From Numida meleagris (Eukaryota; Chordata; Aves; Galliformes; Numididae), in contig NC_034412.1 in NCBI RefSeq assembly GCF_002078875.1, forward strand, positions 80,369,575-80,433,574: a stretch of DNA of 64,000 nt, written 5' to 3'. The notes under the pieces are model-generated. The model did no database searches, was not told the origin of the DNA, and saw only the letters and a list, made by a program, of their open reading frames with translations. Below, in pieces: positions 12,404 to 24,295 of this stretch; within the stretch, counting starts at the first letter, position 1, and each line of letters opens with the position of its first letter. The position numbers were made by a program, and so were the translations under genes.

Positions 12404-13146
12404 CTACATACAGTTCAGTCCAGCAAGTCTCTCAATGTAAGTTGTGGTTTCTCCTTTTGGCTTACTCTCTACTTCTTCTGTGATTGAAGCTGTGGAATCT
12501 TGTAATTCATTTTGTTCCACCATTATTGATTTGGTGGCAACAGTCCAAACGTTGAAAAATATTTTCCAGGTTGTTGTTGCCCTTGATTTCCAAAGACATT
12601 GCACACGATGAAGTGTGTGGATGAGGAATTGACGTATCCACAGTGTCACCAGGGTTTGAGGGTGCATTTTCAATTGTAAAAGCAGTTTATTGCTAATTAG
12701 AGAGATTTCCAAGGACATCCTGATCTCTTGGTTGTCTGTGAAGAGTACCTACTGTAACTCTTCTCTGGGAGGGGGTTGCCAAGACCATCACTTGTGTAAA
12801 TCCCGAATTGCTTCTCTGATGAAGGAATTGTCAAAGTGTTTGAGTTAGTTATATATATTTGATGCTGAATTTTAAATTTTGTTCTTCTGATAGTGGATTT
12901 TGCTTTTGAATTATTGTTAAAAAAAAAAAAAACAACCCAAATTCTTCACCAAATCTTAACAGACTCATATGTCTGTTTGTTGTAGCCATTGTCTTTCCAG
13001 TTGCTTTTCAATTGCAAGCCACAAGTTGAGCATATTTCCTCAGCTAATTTGATGCATGGAGCATTAATCTTCCTCTGAGAAGTTGTTAGATAGCATGCAG
13101 TATGACTGGCTAGTGAAGGGTTATAGAATTGGACCCCACTGGGCAT
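12404..13146 (-). pseudogene. Possible decayed coding sequence of unknown identity
   Basis: One minus-strand frame runs from an ATG at 13144-13146 to a TAA ending at 12697, interrupted by only one TGA at 12946-12948, giving about 150 codons with a single stop. The frame crosses a 14-base homopolymer just after that stop. Further along the same strand, two shifted frames continue with protein-like composition: one through PSNPGDTVDTSIPHPHTSSC near 12670-12610, and one ending VESKPKGETTTYIERLAGLN before a TAG at 12404-12406. A plausible reading is an old gene or retrocopy broken by frameshifts. No domain or family was recognised. AT-rich noncoding DNA can give serine-, threonine- and lysine-rich frames by chance, so this stays tentative. 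Confidence 0.25.
12919..12932 (+). repeat. Poly(A) run, 14 bases
   Basis: This simple homopolymer lies inside the tentative decayed coding patch, where length changes in it could by themselves shift a reading frame. Confidence 0.85.
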
Positions 13147-15246
13147 TTTTCCTACTTTAGTATGTGCTGTCTTATTAACACGTTAAAAGGTTATGGGTAG
13201 AAGACCCAGTGACTTAACTTTATACCCAAATACTTCATCTCTCACTCTTCTGTTAGATATCTGCGCATTTCACAGAGAATAGCTCTCTGGGGACCATTTA
13301 CTGGGTTGCATGAGAATGTGGTGGCATGGAGAAGAGTCCATCTTCCTCAGTGCCTTGCCTGTATTTCTACAGTGCATGCTTTGGTGACGAGTCTGAGTTA
13401 GTGTAAAATTGAAGTTTTCCATTTTAGGTGTCTGTTCTTTCCTTAATAGGTGACATCATCTTCTTTTATTCAAAAATGTGTTTGTATTTGCCTGTCTACG
13501 CCTGTATGTTAAAAATGATCTTTATAAGATGAAGTCTTGTGTCTCTGCCAGTGCTGCTTTGTTATAATGGAATGACGAACTGTAAATAGAATTGACTTAG
13601 AGGCTGAATCAGTTGTTGGTATTTTGTTAATAATGGTATGAGCTGCCCCCCATCAGGTAGTGTGAAAATAGATTTGGAGTTATTATAAATTCTGAATAAC
13701 TTTGTGAAGATTACTAATGCAGTTCATCAAATTTGTTTTGTCATATATCAGTCATTTTGACCTGCTGTATGATGAGATGTATTTTTAATAACTAAGTTTA
13801 TTTTCTATTACATAGAGATGAATGTCTTTTTAAAATCAAGACACTGCAAACAAATGCTCTGGACAGCTTGTCCTGAATTGTGCCTGCAGTTGCCTAGCCT
13901 GTTTGTGTTGTATACTAGTGAATATCCTCTGTATTTTGTTTAAATTTTGATAAACCTTTCAGAGTATGAATAGCATAGACGAGAATTATCCAGGTAGGTT
14001 GCTGGCCAGTACTAGTTCTGTGTGGAATGTGTTCCACTTGCTTCTTCTGCTGTTGTGTTGTCATTTAGTCATGTGCTGGACTGAGTTTTAAACCCTGATC
14101 CTGACATTTATTTGGTTATATGGATTAGTTCTTTCCTGTCTTTTTGAATTTCCGAATCATTGAACTCTGAACCTCCATCATTCCTGTGTCAGGCCATATT
14201 TGATCTGTTACGAGCATATAGGTTCGATCAGTTTAAATTCCACTGCCTCAGCATGTATGGGCACTCAGTCTGGGAAGGGCTCTTTACGCAGCAGTCTGGT
14301 GCCTGCGGACACACAGCTCGTTTAGCACTGGTTTAGGGCAAGAGCATTACGCGGATGTGGTAGGCACTGGGAGAGATGATAGTGTCTGTAGCTGTGTATT
14401 CAGTGGATGGTTGATTTAGGTTTTTCATCATAGATTCATGGAGATGCTCTGAAACCAAGGATTCTCAGGATGCTGTGAAAAAACTGTGTTGTGAGGAATA
14501 GAAAATGAGGAGGAAAGATGGCATGAGGAGCAAAGTCTTTCTCTTATGCTTTGATAGGCAGTACCTATTCCTTCTCTTGGTGGTTCAAATGGGAGCTGTC
14601 AGGTTTTAGTGGGTAATTTATGTAATTTAGAAGTGCACAGGGAACACACAGAGTTAACATAATCCATGTTTCCTCAGTTTCTCTTTCAGATGCCCATATC
14701 ATGGTGGCTTACAAGAACCCATGTTATGATTTACAAAGGCTTATGTGTTGTGTCCCTTCTGGCTGTAAATGAAATGGATAGGATTTGTTGGGTCCTTTTC
14801 CCGCTGGGAGCATTAAACAGTCATGTACTTAAGCTTTCTTTGTTGCCATCCATGCTGAAAGGAGCAGCAGGGCTTTGGAGAGAAAGCCAATCTTAAGAAC
14901 GTGCGTGGACTCACTTCTGTCAGTCTGGCTGTCTGCGAAAACACACTTTTTGTTAAAACTAAAATGCCGGCCAACTGTGACCACCAACTGGTAGTAAGTG
15001 GGGTTTTAGTTTGCTTGTAAGAGCCAAGGCATAATGTTTTTACTCAGATTGGATCAAGACGTTATCATGAAGTAATAACACGTGACTGTCATTTTGCATC
15101 TGTCATAAGAAATAACACTTCCTTATCTTAATTAATGAGAGTAGATTTGCTGAATGGCCTGCTTATTGATTACTGCAGTTCCTGAATTTTTAAGTGCTAT
15201 ATCTGCATGTTCCTATTTGTGTTATCAAATACTCAAAGAGCATTTG

Positions 15247-15277
<31 letters not shown>

Positions 15278-18200
15278 CAGAGGGCGAGGTATTTCTTTTT
15301 CTCATTAGGCTGACTGACACTGTTTTAAGATATTCACTGTGAGCTCAAGGGGAATGCTAGGTATATATTTTTAATGGGTGTACTAAGTTATATCTCAGGA
15401 ATGGTAGTCTCTCATGGGTTCATCATGAGCTCTACTGAGATAATTTTTGCTTATGCAGGAACACAGGTGATGTAATTCCAGTTGGTCAATAAACTTGTGA
15501 ACAGGTGGGTTCGTTGTGAGTTTGTTTCTTCAGCTTTGCAGGTCAGTTAGAAGACAGCAGTAACCCAGGCAGAAGTGGAGGCCCTGGCAAGGTGCAGGCA
15601 GTTTTCTGCTGTAGGTTTTGGATGTGAACTTTATAATAAAAGTAAGAATCAGAATGGTGGAGACGGCAAGAGTTGAGCTAGTGTTGGGAGGCAGGCTGTA
15701 GCTGACACTTCTACAAATTTAGAAAAATCTGTTTTGCTGTATTTCGGGGACTGGCTGAAACCTCTGGTGTGTGACTTGGAGTCAGGATTGTCTTTTGCTC
15801 TCTGATTTGGCACTGTGCAATGCCCAATGGGGTCATGCGATCTGATTGATGTCATAATCCATTATTCACTTTGCAGAGTTCACAGAAGTTCTGGACTATT
15901 TTTCCTGAGCACACATTCGTGATTTCTTGGTTAATGCAATCATATTATAGGAACAAGTGGTTTTGATTTTTAACAGTGTTTGTCTTTGTCATTTACTTGT
16001 AAACACTGGCTGTCACAAGTCTTTGTAGCACTTCAGAGATATACCTATTGGAACATTTTCTTTGCCTTTCTGCATTGTACTGTGGAGTAAAATATGAAAC
16101 CTAAGTAATCACTTCCCAGTTTTCAAGGTTGATTACATTGTTTCACGGCTATAATGTTTCAACCAGTTAACAGCATTCCCTTTAAAAGAATTCCGCATAA
16201 CTGAGTGTTGATATGTCCTAGAAAAAGAAAGCATTATTTTCAGCATTTTGGCATCATTCTTTCGTGCTTTCCAGTTTGTTTTAATTTTGTCATGCTTCCT
16301 TTCTAATGTTATATACTAATTTAAATAATAGGACTCGTACATAAATATACAGTCATGCAAGAATGACTAAGGATGATAAAATTGGAACAGTGATGCTAAG
16401 TGCAGCATTGCAATCAATAGGACTGCAATGGTAATAACACCAATATGTCTAGTTAAAGAGATGTAAATTGCTCTTAATCTCAAAGAAGGTTAGAACCACA
16501 GTGGAGCAAGGAAATGAGTAAGCTGCAGCATGAGAGCCAGCAAAGACGTCTGTGCCCACTCAGAATATGTCTTGCTTCACAAAGAGCAACCTCAGGGGGC
16601 CTGAGAGGGATTGCTATAAAGTGAGTGGAAGCTCTAGAGAACAGAAGAGATTGTCCTATGCTGCAGAAAAGCCCTGCTACTGGCGGGGCTACTAGCAAAG
16701 AAATAATAGAGAAAACTAGTAGGAGGATTTTTTGAGACTAGTTCAAGGTAAGCGTGAAAACTACGTGCCGCCCTTAGCCACCTGGACTCCTGTGAGCTCA
16801 GCGTAGCAAATTGCAAGGGCAAAGAGGGCTTCCTGAAGGCAGTAGGTCTGGAAATTGACACAGAATGGCTCAGCCCAGGCACAACCTGCTGTGCTCTCAG
16901 TGCCTTTCCAGACCTGTCCTCCACGGTGTTTCCACAGTAGAACATTGTACTTCTGTGCAAAATGAACTGTGCACGAACAAGGGATCTCTAAGACAAGTGT
17001 GCCGTGGACAAACCCTGAGCCTCGTGATCTAGAGCTGCCCTTGCAACTTTTAATTTGCCCTGTTACGTCCGTTCAAGGTATTTCAGTTCACTTGATATGC
17101 AAAAGCACTCGTTGTTCAAAGATCCCTGCAGATGACTAGGCACCGTGAAGGTGCATTAAGGTTAGAGCATTTATCTTAGCTCTGAATTCCTCTGCTGGGT
17201 TGGCGTCAGGTCTCCACTGTTGTTCTCACATTTCTTCCAATTTATTGTGCTTGTTTATTTTTAGTGATGCTTTAGAAATAATAAGGAAATGGGGCCACCC
17301 TTTCCTTTCTCTCCATTGCCGATTTAGGTTGAAAATTTTAATTAGGATTGGGAAATTTGGGTTGCCTGAGAACCATATTTAGCTTATGAAATGACCTGCT
17401 TCCTATGAATAAATATGTAGGAAAAAGGACTAGTGAGTCTGTATGAAATTTTGGCTCCCTAGGGAGGTGTTTTCCTAACCGCTGTGTTACTCAGGTGGGA
17501 AAAAGAAGGTCAGGAATTGGTCCCTGGCATGTGGAGTTGTTTAATGCCTCAGTGCAGCACTAAGTAGGGGATAAGCGAGGGAGTAATGAGCAGTAAAGTT
17601 CATCTAAGATGAGAGAATAGAAGGCTGTGACGCACAATAGTTTGAAAAACATATTTAATGGAAGAAATACAGATATCACCTAGGTTGCTGATTCTCATGT
17701 AATGAGCTGAGGATTTCATATGTAACTGGGACATAAGCTGTGGGTTAGGCTTCTGCACAGAGGTCTTTATTTTACAAATGTTATCACCAAGCTCAGAACT
17801 GATAGCTTCAACCTCCGCAGTATGTGAAAAACAGTTCATGGGCCAAGTATTAATTGATGTTAACTGCCGTAAGCCCTCAAAAGGAATGAAGATGTAACTA
17901 CTTATCAGTTTATCCTATAGAGTGCAATGCTGTACCAAAAAGCAGATGAATTTTGTATGGTGTGAAGAACCCATATTCTAAATACCCTTTTTTGCTAAAG
18001 AAAACTCTTTACTGCATGTTCTTTGAAAATGCAAACTTTATAGCCATTTATTCATGGCTCTGACAGAAACGTTGCTTTTAGCTGACATTCATGCAAACCT
18101 GCCGCTATCTACAAAGAGACTACATGATTTGGTAAGAGAAAATAAGGTTTGTTCCTAGAGATATTTGTCATACCATTGAAAGTAAATATTTTTACATGAG

Positions 18201-20610
18201 TAAGATAAAATGCTCATGTTTTGTAAGCGTGTCTCGAAAATGTGGGAACAATTTGAAAGGTTTGGGTGGAGATTCACACGAATTTTCCAGAATATTTTAT
18301 GAAGCTTAATGAAATATTAAAGCAGGAGTTATGAATCATACGCAGAGTTTGTTGTGAACTGACTGGCACAAGTAACATACCATTTTATCACATTTACTGT
18401 GAAGCATCTGCTGTTACCATTAAGTATCTGTATCCCTTACAAAAAGGTTCATCATGCATGAGAGTGGTGGTTAGTAGCAGGTTTTCTGCCTCAATGGTGG
18501 GTGACAACTCTGCTGACCACTGGAATAGCAATAAGAAGGAAGTGAAACTACTTCAGTCACTGAGCTTTACCTTCTGTGTTGTTTGTCTGCTCCTAGGATT
18601 CTTGAGTGGGTTTCTGTTCAAGGACATCAATTTTTTAGAGTTTAAACTCTTATTACTATGAACTGTTTTTTAAAAAGTTACGTCGGAGTCCTTGAAGAGT
18701 GTACAGCCAAAGAAACATAAAACAGATCTGTATTTCTGAAGTAAAAAAGCAGGATTTTTGCTTGAGGAGCTTGTTCTAAGTGTACTGAAGCAATACATAG
18801 AAGTTATCACGCTAAAGAAATTAATTTAATTTTTCTCCACAAACAACGTACTTTCTTTTTGCTTTTAACCTTGATCGTTGCATTAATAGATGATAGGGGC
18901 ACTGATGGGAAAAGCATAAGAAAAGTGCTGAGATGCTGGAATACAATGATCTGAGGACACCTATATCACAGAGCAGATAACCTGTTTGCTTTTATTTGTG
19001 AGCTTTCAACCATGAATGTAGAAATGGCACTCCATGCTTATCGATCAGCTCACCCCACTGCCTGCCATTAGACCGTGCTTCTGTTAAACCTGCTGCCAAG
19101 CAAAGGACATTGCAAACAGATGCCGTAGAAAACATAGCTTACGTATTGCTTGCTCACTGAGCTAGAATATTGTATTAACTCTGCAAGGCTTCTAATATTT
19201 CAAGAATTACAAGTTAAGTGATTTTTAAAATCTCTTGCTCAACAGCATTATCATGGAAGGGCTATTTATGGTATCTGCATGAGTAAACTGATAGCAGCCC
19301 GGTTGCTTATTGTGGTCCTCCAAATTCATTTTCCTAATAGCTTATTGGAAACTTCGGTGGGGACAGTGCTTTTGTGTGGTGTCTCATCATTCCTCATACA
19401 ACCAGCTTTCAAATAATTAAAGCGTCTTCATTCTATCAGAAGGTGCAGCTTAACCTGATGTTTTCAGTCATATGCGGCCTTCACTTTTGCAGCAAGAAGA
19501 ATATGTTACTGGCATTCAGAGGAGTAAATACCACACCGGACTGTAACATAGATCTCAACTGGGGCATCATAAAATGGTATCTGCTCCTACGCTGGGAAGA
19601 CAAAGGGGATTAATGAGGCAAGTATTAAGGGAGCTTGCTCACTTTGTAAACTTAAACAGGGAAACCCAGGGCCAAGAATCCCTTTCTGAGGAAAAGAAAC
19701 AATGAGACAAAGGCCAGTATTAAGGAGTACGAGCTGTGCAAGAGAAGTGAAGGTACTGTGGAAAGGAAGGAGAAGAAGGGCAGGGAGAGAGCAGGATGCC
19801 AAGGCAAAGAGCAGAAAGTCCTCGAAGAACTTGGATTGTATGGAGCAATGAGAGAGAAGTTCACAAGTGGGGGTACATCTTGCGTTGGAAATTTCTTGCT
19901 CCTGAAGACCTGTCATCACTCCGTGTGACAGCAAATTCACAGTGGATGTAGCTAGAATTAATGTTTTTAAGCTGAACATAGACCTTCACTTGCTCTGTTC
20001 CCTGCTTTGGCTGTGGCTGATACTTCCCAACCCTTAGGAAAATAATTTGAAATAATGCTGTTGTTTTCAGACAAGCATGTCATTTGTTTTACCGGTCTGT
20101 AGTTGATTAATTTGCAAATGATATTCCCAATAAAGTGCTTAGAAGTAGATAATTACAACTATATTAACAGTTACCGGGGAAGCAGATGGTATTCTGAGGA
20201 GCTGCCATGTAGAATTAGTGCTGATGCTCTACTGTAATGTACCATATACCCCAGCAACCCACAAACAACAAACTAAAATCCTGCTGATATTCCAGATTGT
20301 AAGTAAATTGTGCTATTGCTTCACACTCAGTTCTTATCTGAATTTTTATGCGTGTTTTCTGGATAGCTACAGTGCTCAGTGAGCTGATCCTTTTTATGAT
20401 CAGCCACATAACTTTCCATGTCTGGAATTTGTATCTTCTCACTATTAAACCTACTAAAGCTGAGTTTTTAGGCTGTATGTCAGTGTTTTCTCCACTACAT
20501 TCCAAGATCCTTTGGAACACAGAGGAACTTTTAATTTACTAAATTATTCAAATAGAAATTCCATATGAGGCAATAAGTTGAATAGGCTCTGAAGCAAAGC
20601 AGCTCCATTT
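13147..20610. other. Gene-free unique DNA
   Basis: No supported gene and no clear mobile element were found across this stretch. Minus frames at 16480-16960 and 19587-19979 are partly explained by purine-rich plus-strand sequence, which lowers stop frequency on the opposite strand (notably 19720-19860). A 25-base T run at 15253 is the most prominent simple repeat. Confidence 0.65.
15253..15277 (-). repeat. Poly(T) run, 25 bases
   Basis: This is the longest homopolymer in the window. It is followed immediately by CAG on the plus strand, which gives a perfect-looking polypyrimidine tract plus splice acceptor. It may equally be the poly(A) tail of a minus-strand retroposed sequence, but nothing recognisable lies beyond it. 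Confidence 0.92.
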
Positions 20611-20667
20611 CACACACTTTCTCACACACACACATGCACACAAACACACCCACACCCACACACCCCA
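20611..20667 (+). repeat. Imperfect CA-rich microsatellite
   Basis: About 57 bases are dominated by CACA and CACACC words, with interruptions such as ACTTTCT, ATG and AAA. The many interruptions point to an old, decayed dinucleotide repeat that is probably only weakly length-variable. Confidence 0.93.
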
Positions 20668-22559
20668 TTCTCTGGTTGTTTAGTTAACCTCCATACTTTG
20701 CTGTGCTGTCTGCTAAAATGCAATCCTTTTTATGCTTCCGGCAAGCAAGAAAAAGGCCATAATGTCAGTGGAGCTCTGCCTGTGCATCTCTCCATCGCTA
20801 GGCTGTGCTTTAAGCAGGCTGGAGTTATGTAAGCAGTAACACACACCAGGGCTGGAGGTTGGAGTGAGGTTTGTATTCCTGCCTGGGGTTGCTGGAGTGC
20901 CGTGAGCACACGCAGACAGCTCACTGCAGCCAAATGGCCTCGAGTCTGTGTGAAGCACATTTTTACTTGTTTGTTTAATGCATTTGTCAGCTACATATTT
21001 AAATAGAACTTTTTTCTTTTTTTTTAATAGAAGATTTTAAAACTAGTGGGAATGCTTAGTGAAAAGGTTTTTTTTTTTTTTTTTCCCAAGTGCACTTTGA
21101 CATAACTCTCTCTCAAACAAGTAATAGCAATGTTTCTCTCGTACAAGTGTGTCTGTGCAAGAAGAAGCTAAAATGGGACCTTTTGGGTAGAGGATCAGAG
21201 AAGAAATTTGTGAGATTTTGAGTATGTCACCTTGATTCTTGCACTGTAAGTACTTGGATTTCCAAGCTAAATGGGGCTCAGACTGATGTTGTTTAGTCCT
21301 GGGCTTGCATTAAAACCTGGAGGGAACTAGTGGACATAGTGCCCCCTTTTTTCAGCCAAGAGAAATAAATTCTTCAGAAGCTCCTTACAGGATCCTCAGA
21401 GTTCACACATCCTTAAAACACACACAGTTTTGCAGCCAAGCTCGAATTCAAACGACTGAATGTTATTTTGCTGGTTTGTTGGGACATAAATTGTGTGTGT
21501 GCCCACAAGTGCACCAGTGGACACAAGCAGAAGCAGTATTGAGACAAAGAGCAGTGGGAAGGAAGAGCAGCCAGAAATGCAAAAGAAACATGTCTGAGAG
21601 ACAGCTTAAAAAAAAAAGCAACTCCTCACAGAAAAATTCCCCCCAAACACAAGAAATAAAAATACTCACGGAAACAAAACACTTTTTTAGTATAATTGGA
21701 AAGCTCAAAGGAGAATCTCAGGCTACAAAACTGGGAAAATGTTTCATGCCTGTTCATTCCCATTAAGGAGTATGTTGTACACGACCCATGATAAACAGGA
21801 TTGCCTTAAAGCAGTACCTGATTCCCTAAGCAGTATATTTGTGAATGGAAACTGCGGCCAGATCCCGAATGTTAGCTAATTGCTTCAGTCAAAACCGAAC
21901 AACAGAATGCACTGCTGCCTGCGATCCTGTTTCTGTAGGTAAAATTAGCAGAATTAAAATTGCTGACTTTCGGGTCGTATTCAGGAAAATGTGGGAAGGA
22001 GGACTTTATCCAATAAGGTCTCATGACCCTGGAATACTCCTTCCCTAATATGCATCAGAGTATATCTCTGGCTTCTTTCCCGGCTTTGCTTCTGTTGGTT
22101 GAAATGAGGAGTTATTGGATTTATTATAAGGAGGGTGAGGGGGTGACACCGCTGATTGTTTTAAGGTTGTGTAGTATGTCCTTCTGAAGTATCTTGTTTT
22201 CAGCCGCTTAAAACTGCTGTGATTTTACCAAAAAGCTTTCCGGCAGGATTTCCTTGCAAATACTGTAAAAATTAGCAACTTTCTGAAAATGAAGTGTGGA
22301 AGAAGATGCTGTTCTGCTGTTCTTAAGAAACACTTCAGACATTTTGAACAGCTTGAGCTTTGGAGCAGTGGTTTGATAGCTGATGGGGGTATGCTCTCCT
22401 TTGTCAAGGATGCTCCTTTGGCACACGTGGTAGAAAAAGATGTGTCCTTTAAAGATTTCGTTAGGTTTTATATGTTGCAATTAAACTTCTCTGCCTATGC
22501 TTGGGCTTGGTAGGACCTGTAGTGTCAGCATGAGCTGCAAGTGAGCAACTGGTGGAGGG
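20668..22559. other. Gene-free unique DNA
   Basis: No gene was recognised. Two minus frames at 20713-20960 overlap in different phases and have no domain. The frame pair at 21463-21766 (opposite strands) reflects a purine-rich plus strand with A runs. A poly(T) run lies at 21068. Confidence 0.65.
21068..21084 (-). repeat. Poly(T) run, 17 bases
   Basis: A homopolymer followed by CCCAAG, with no recognisable retroposed sequence attached. Confidence 0.9.
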
Positions 22560-22599
22560 CAGTTGTGACCCAGGTGGACTTGAGTCTGCTGGGCCTGGC

Positions 22600-23290
22600 T
22601 TGGGAAAGAAGGGGCTTTGGTGTTGCCTGTGTGACACAGTGCAAAAGAAAACAAGATGAAATGCAAAAGAGAGAAAAGCTAGGCGTCAGGAAATAGATGG
22701 AGTCAGAGGTAGTTTGGCAGAGTGGGACTGGAATGAAAAAGAAATGGAACGTAACAGAAATTTGGAGGATGATGCTGGGACTGACTCATTGAAGAGCATG
22801 AAAAAATAAGTTGGAGGATTAGATGAGTAGTTGGGGATGTCAGGTGATACAGGGAATCCTGCATCCAAAGAAAGTTACATGTGAGACTGGAAATGGGGAG
22901 CCCAGCAGGCTCGTGCAGATGAATGAGCACTGCTTTTTTTGTGAGGGGAATGTGGAAGAGTGGTAACCTGGGTAAGAAGAGCTGTAAGAGGAGACTGAGA
23001 AGGGGAAGAGATGGATCTGACAAGAGCCTGGTGGGATGGGGGAAGTTCTCTTGAAAAGTCCTGGAGAGGGATGCATGAGAGACTGCCTCTGGGAGGTTCT
23101 GGGGCTGGAGACAGGGTTAAAAAGGAGTAACCCAGTGGACTCGGAGGACATGGCAGGTAAAATAGATGAGTCTAGGGATGAAGAAGGGAAAATAGATCAC
23201 TGGGTGCAGAAAGATTGGGGATTGGAGAGCAAGGACAAAGAGGGTGCTTAGTCCTAGCAAGGAGACTGGGATTGCTTAGAGAATTGTAAG
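22600..23290 (+). repeat. Purine-rich, strand-asymmetric tract with GGGACTGG-like words
   Basis: For about 700 bases the plus strand is strongly enriched in G and A, with recurring words such as GTGGGACTGGAA, CTGGGACTGACT, GGAGACTGAG, GGCTGGAGACAGG and GGAGACTGGGATTG at irregular spacing. It may be a very degenerate minisatellite or an old transposon of low-complexity composition. The asymmetry explains the overlapping minus-strand frames at 22686-23151, since a pyrimidine-rich strand contains few stop codons. No coding function is inferred. Confidence 0.55.
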
Positions 23291-24149
23291 GAATGTAGAC
23301 TGGGAAGGTCGTGCTCATCTGTCTTTCCCTGTTTCTGAATACCTGTAAATTCTCCTGGTAGGAGTATTTGTCATCCATTTTCAAGTGTTTGTCCACATCA
23401 GTGAGGATAATATATTATTGCTGTCAGTTACTCCACAGGCTGCAGAAGTATATGTGGCATTGCTTAACACTTAAAACTCTTTTGAGTAAGTGGGAGGATA
23501 GCCACATGATGCCTCAGGTCTTGTATTTTCAGCTTTTTTTGGGGGGAGATAAAAGGGGAAAACACATGTAAATAATTTCCAATAAAACGATAATCTTGCA
23601 GTCTTATTATTGAATAATTAGGAAGTAGAGGTACTAAGGGTGTTTATGCACTACTGATTTGCCCTTCAGACATTACAGTAGCCTTGTGCTCATTGGCATG
23701 TGCTGCTTTATTTTGTGAGGTTTATTCCTGGTGAGTTGGCCAGGGTAAGCCATGGTGCAGGCCAGCGGGCACTGCCCAGTGCAGAACCAGCAATCAGTGG
23801 GACTACACTGCCACAAGAGGTGGGTGGCAAATGGTGGCAACTGCAATTGCTGAGCAGCCTCCTGCTTCATGACCGAGCCCCTGAAAACGAGATTCTGACT
23901 CGCTTTGGCGCAGATTTCCCTGTGACACAAGTCCCTTACACAGACTTTCTAAAGATGATCGCCGATTGTGTGTTTCCCAGTTTTCTGAAGCCTGACCTCA
24001 GCCCTAGGGCCTGTTTTGCAAAGGAGCATGGCGGTGACTGAAGTCTGTGAGGCTTGCGCTTTGAAGATACAAAACACTGTGTAATGGTAAAGATTCTTAA
24101 AAACCTTGGCCAGGCATTGTAAGACAAGCTTACCTCAATTAGCGGGCAC
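23291..24149. other. Gene-free unique DNA
   Basis: Ordinary sequence. A plus frame at 23700-24041 and a minus frame at 23673-23930 overlap antisense to each other, and neither shows a domain. Confidence 0.65.
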
Positions 24150-24295
24150 TCTTGACTTTAATTTATCTGTGCCTAAGCTCCCCATGTATAAAACAGAATA
24201 ATAGTTCCCTCAACTTGCAGGGATTTTGTGAAGATTAGTGAAGTGTCTGTGAAGCCCTCACTTATTTTAGTGATGAGTGCTATAGAAAAGCCTAT
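24150..24295 (+). mobile_element. MIR-type SINE
   Basis: The segment follows the MIR core and tail on the plus strand: ATCTGTGCCTAAGCTCCCCA (the usual CTGTGCCTCAGTTTCCCCA box), TATAAAACAGAATAATAG (the usual TGTAAAATGGGGATAATAG), then TTGCAGGGATTTTGTGAAGA (the usual CAGGGTTGTTGTGAGGA), and a tail with GTGCTATAGAAAAG. An ACCTTGGCCA word about 60 bases upstream may be the displaced GACCTTGGGCA box. MIRs are tRNA-derived SINEs mobilised long ago by L2-type LINEs and are fossils in all amniotes. Confidence 0.7.

Noticed and set aside
14221..14231. GGTTCGATCAG resembling a tRNA B box
   Set aside because: It lacks the trailing CC, and no A box, acceptor stem or cloverleaf can be fitted around it.
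17470..17500. CCTAACCGCTGTGTTACTC, similar to a phrase in reptile repeats
   Set aside because: The match is too short and there is no second landmark in the right order.
22686..23151. Three overlapping minus-strand frames
   Set aside because: The minus strand here is pyrimidine-rich, which removes stop codons in all phases. Serine/leucine/proline-rich products are what this composition gives.
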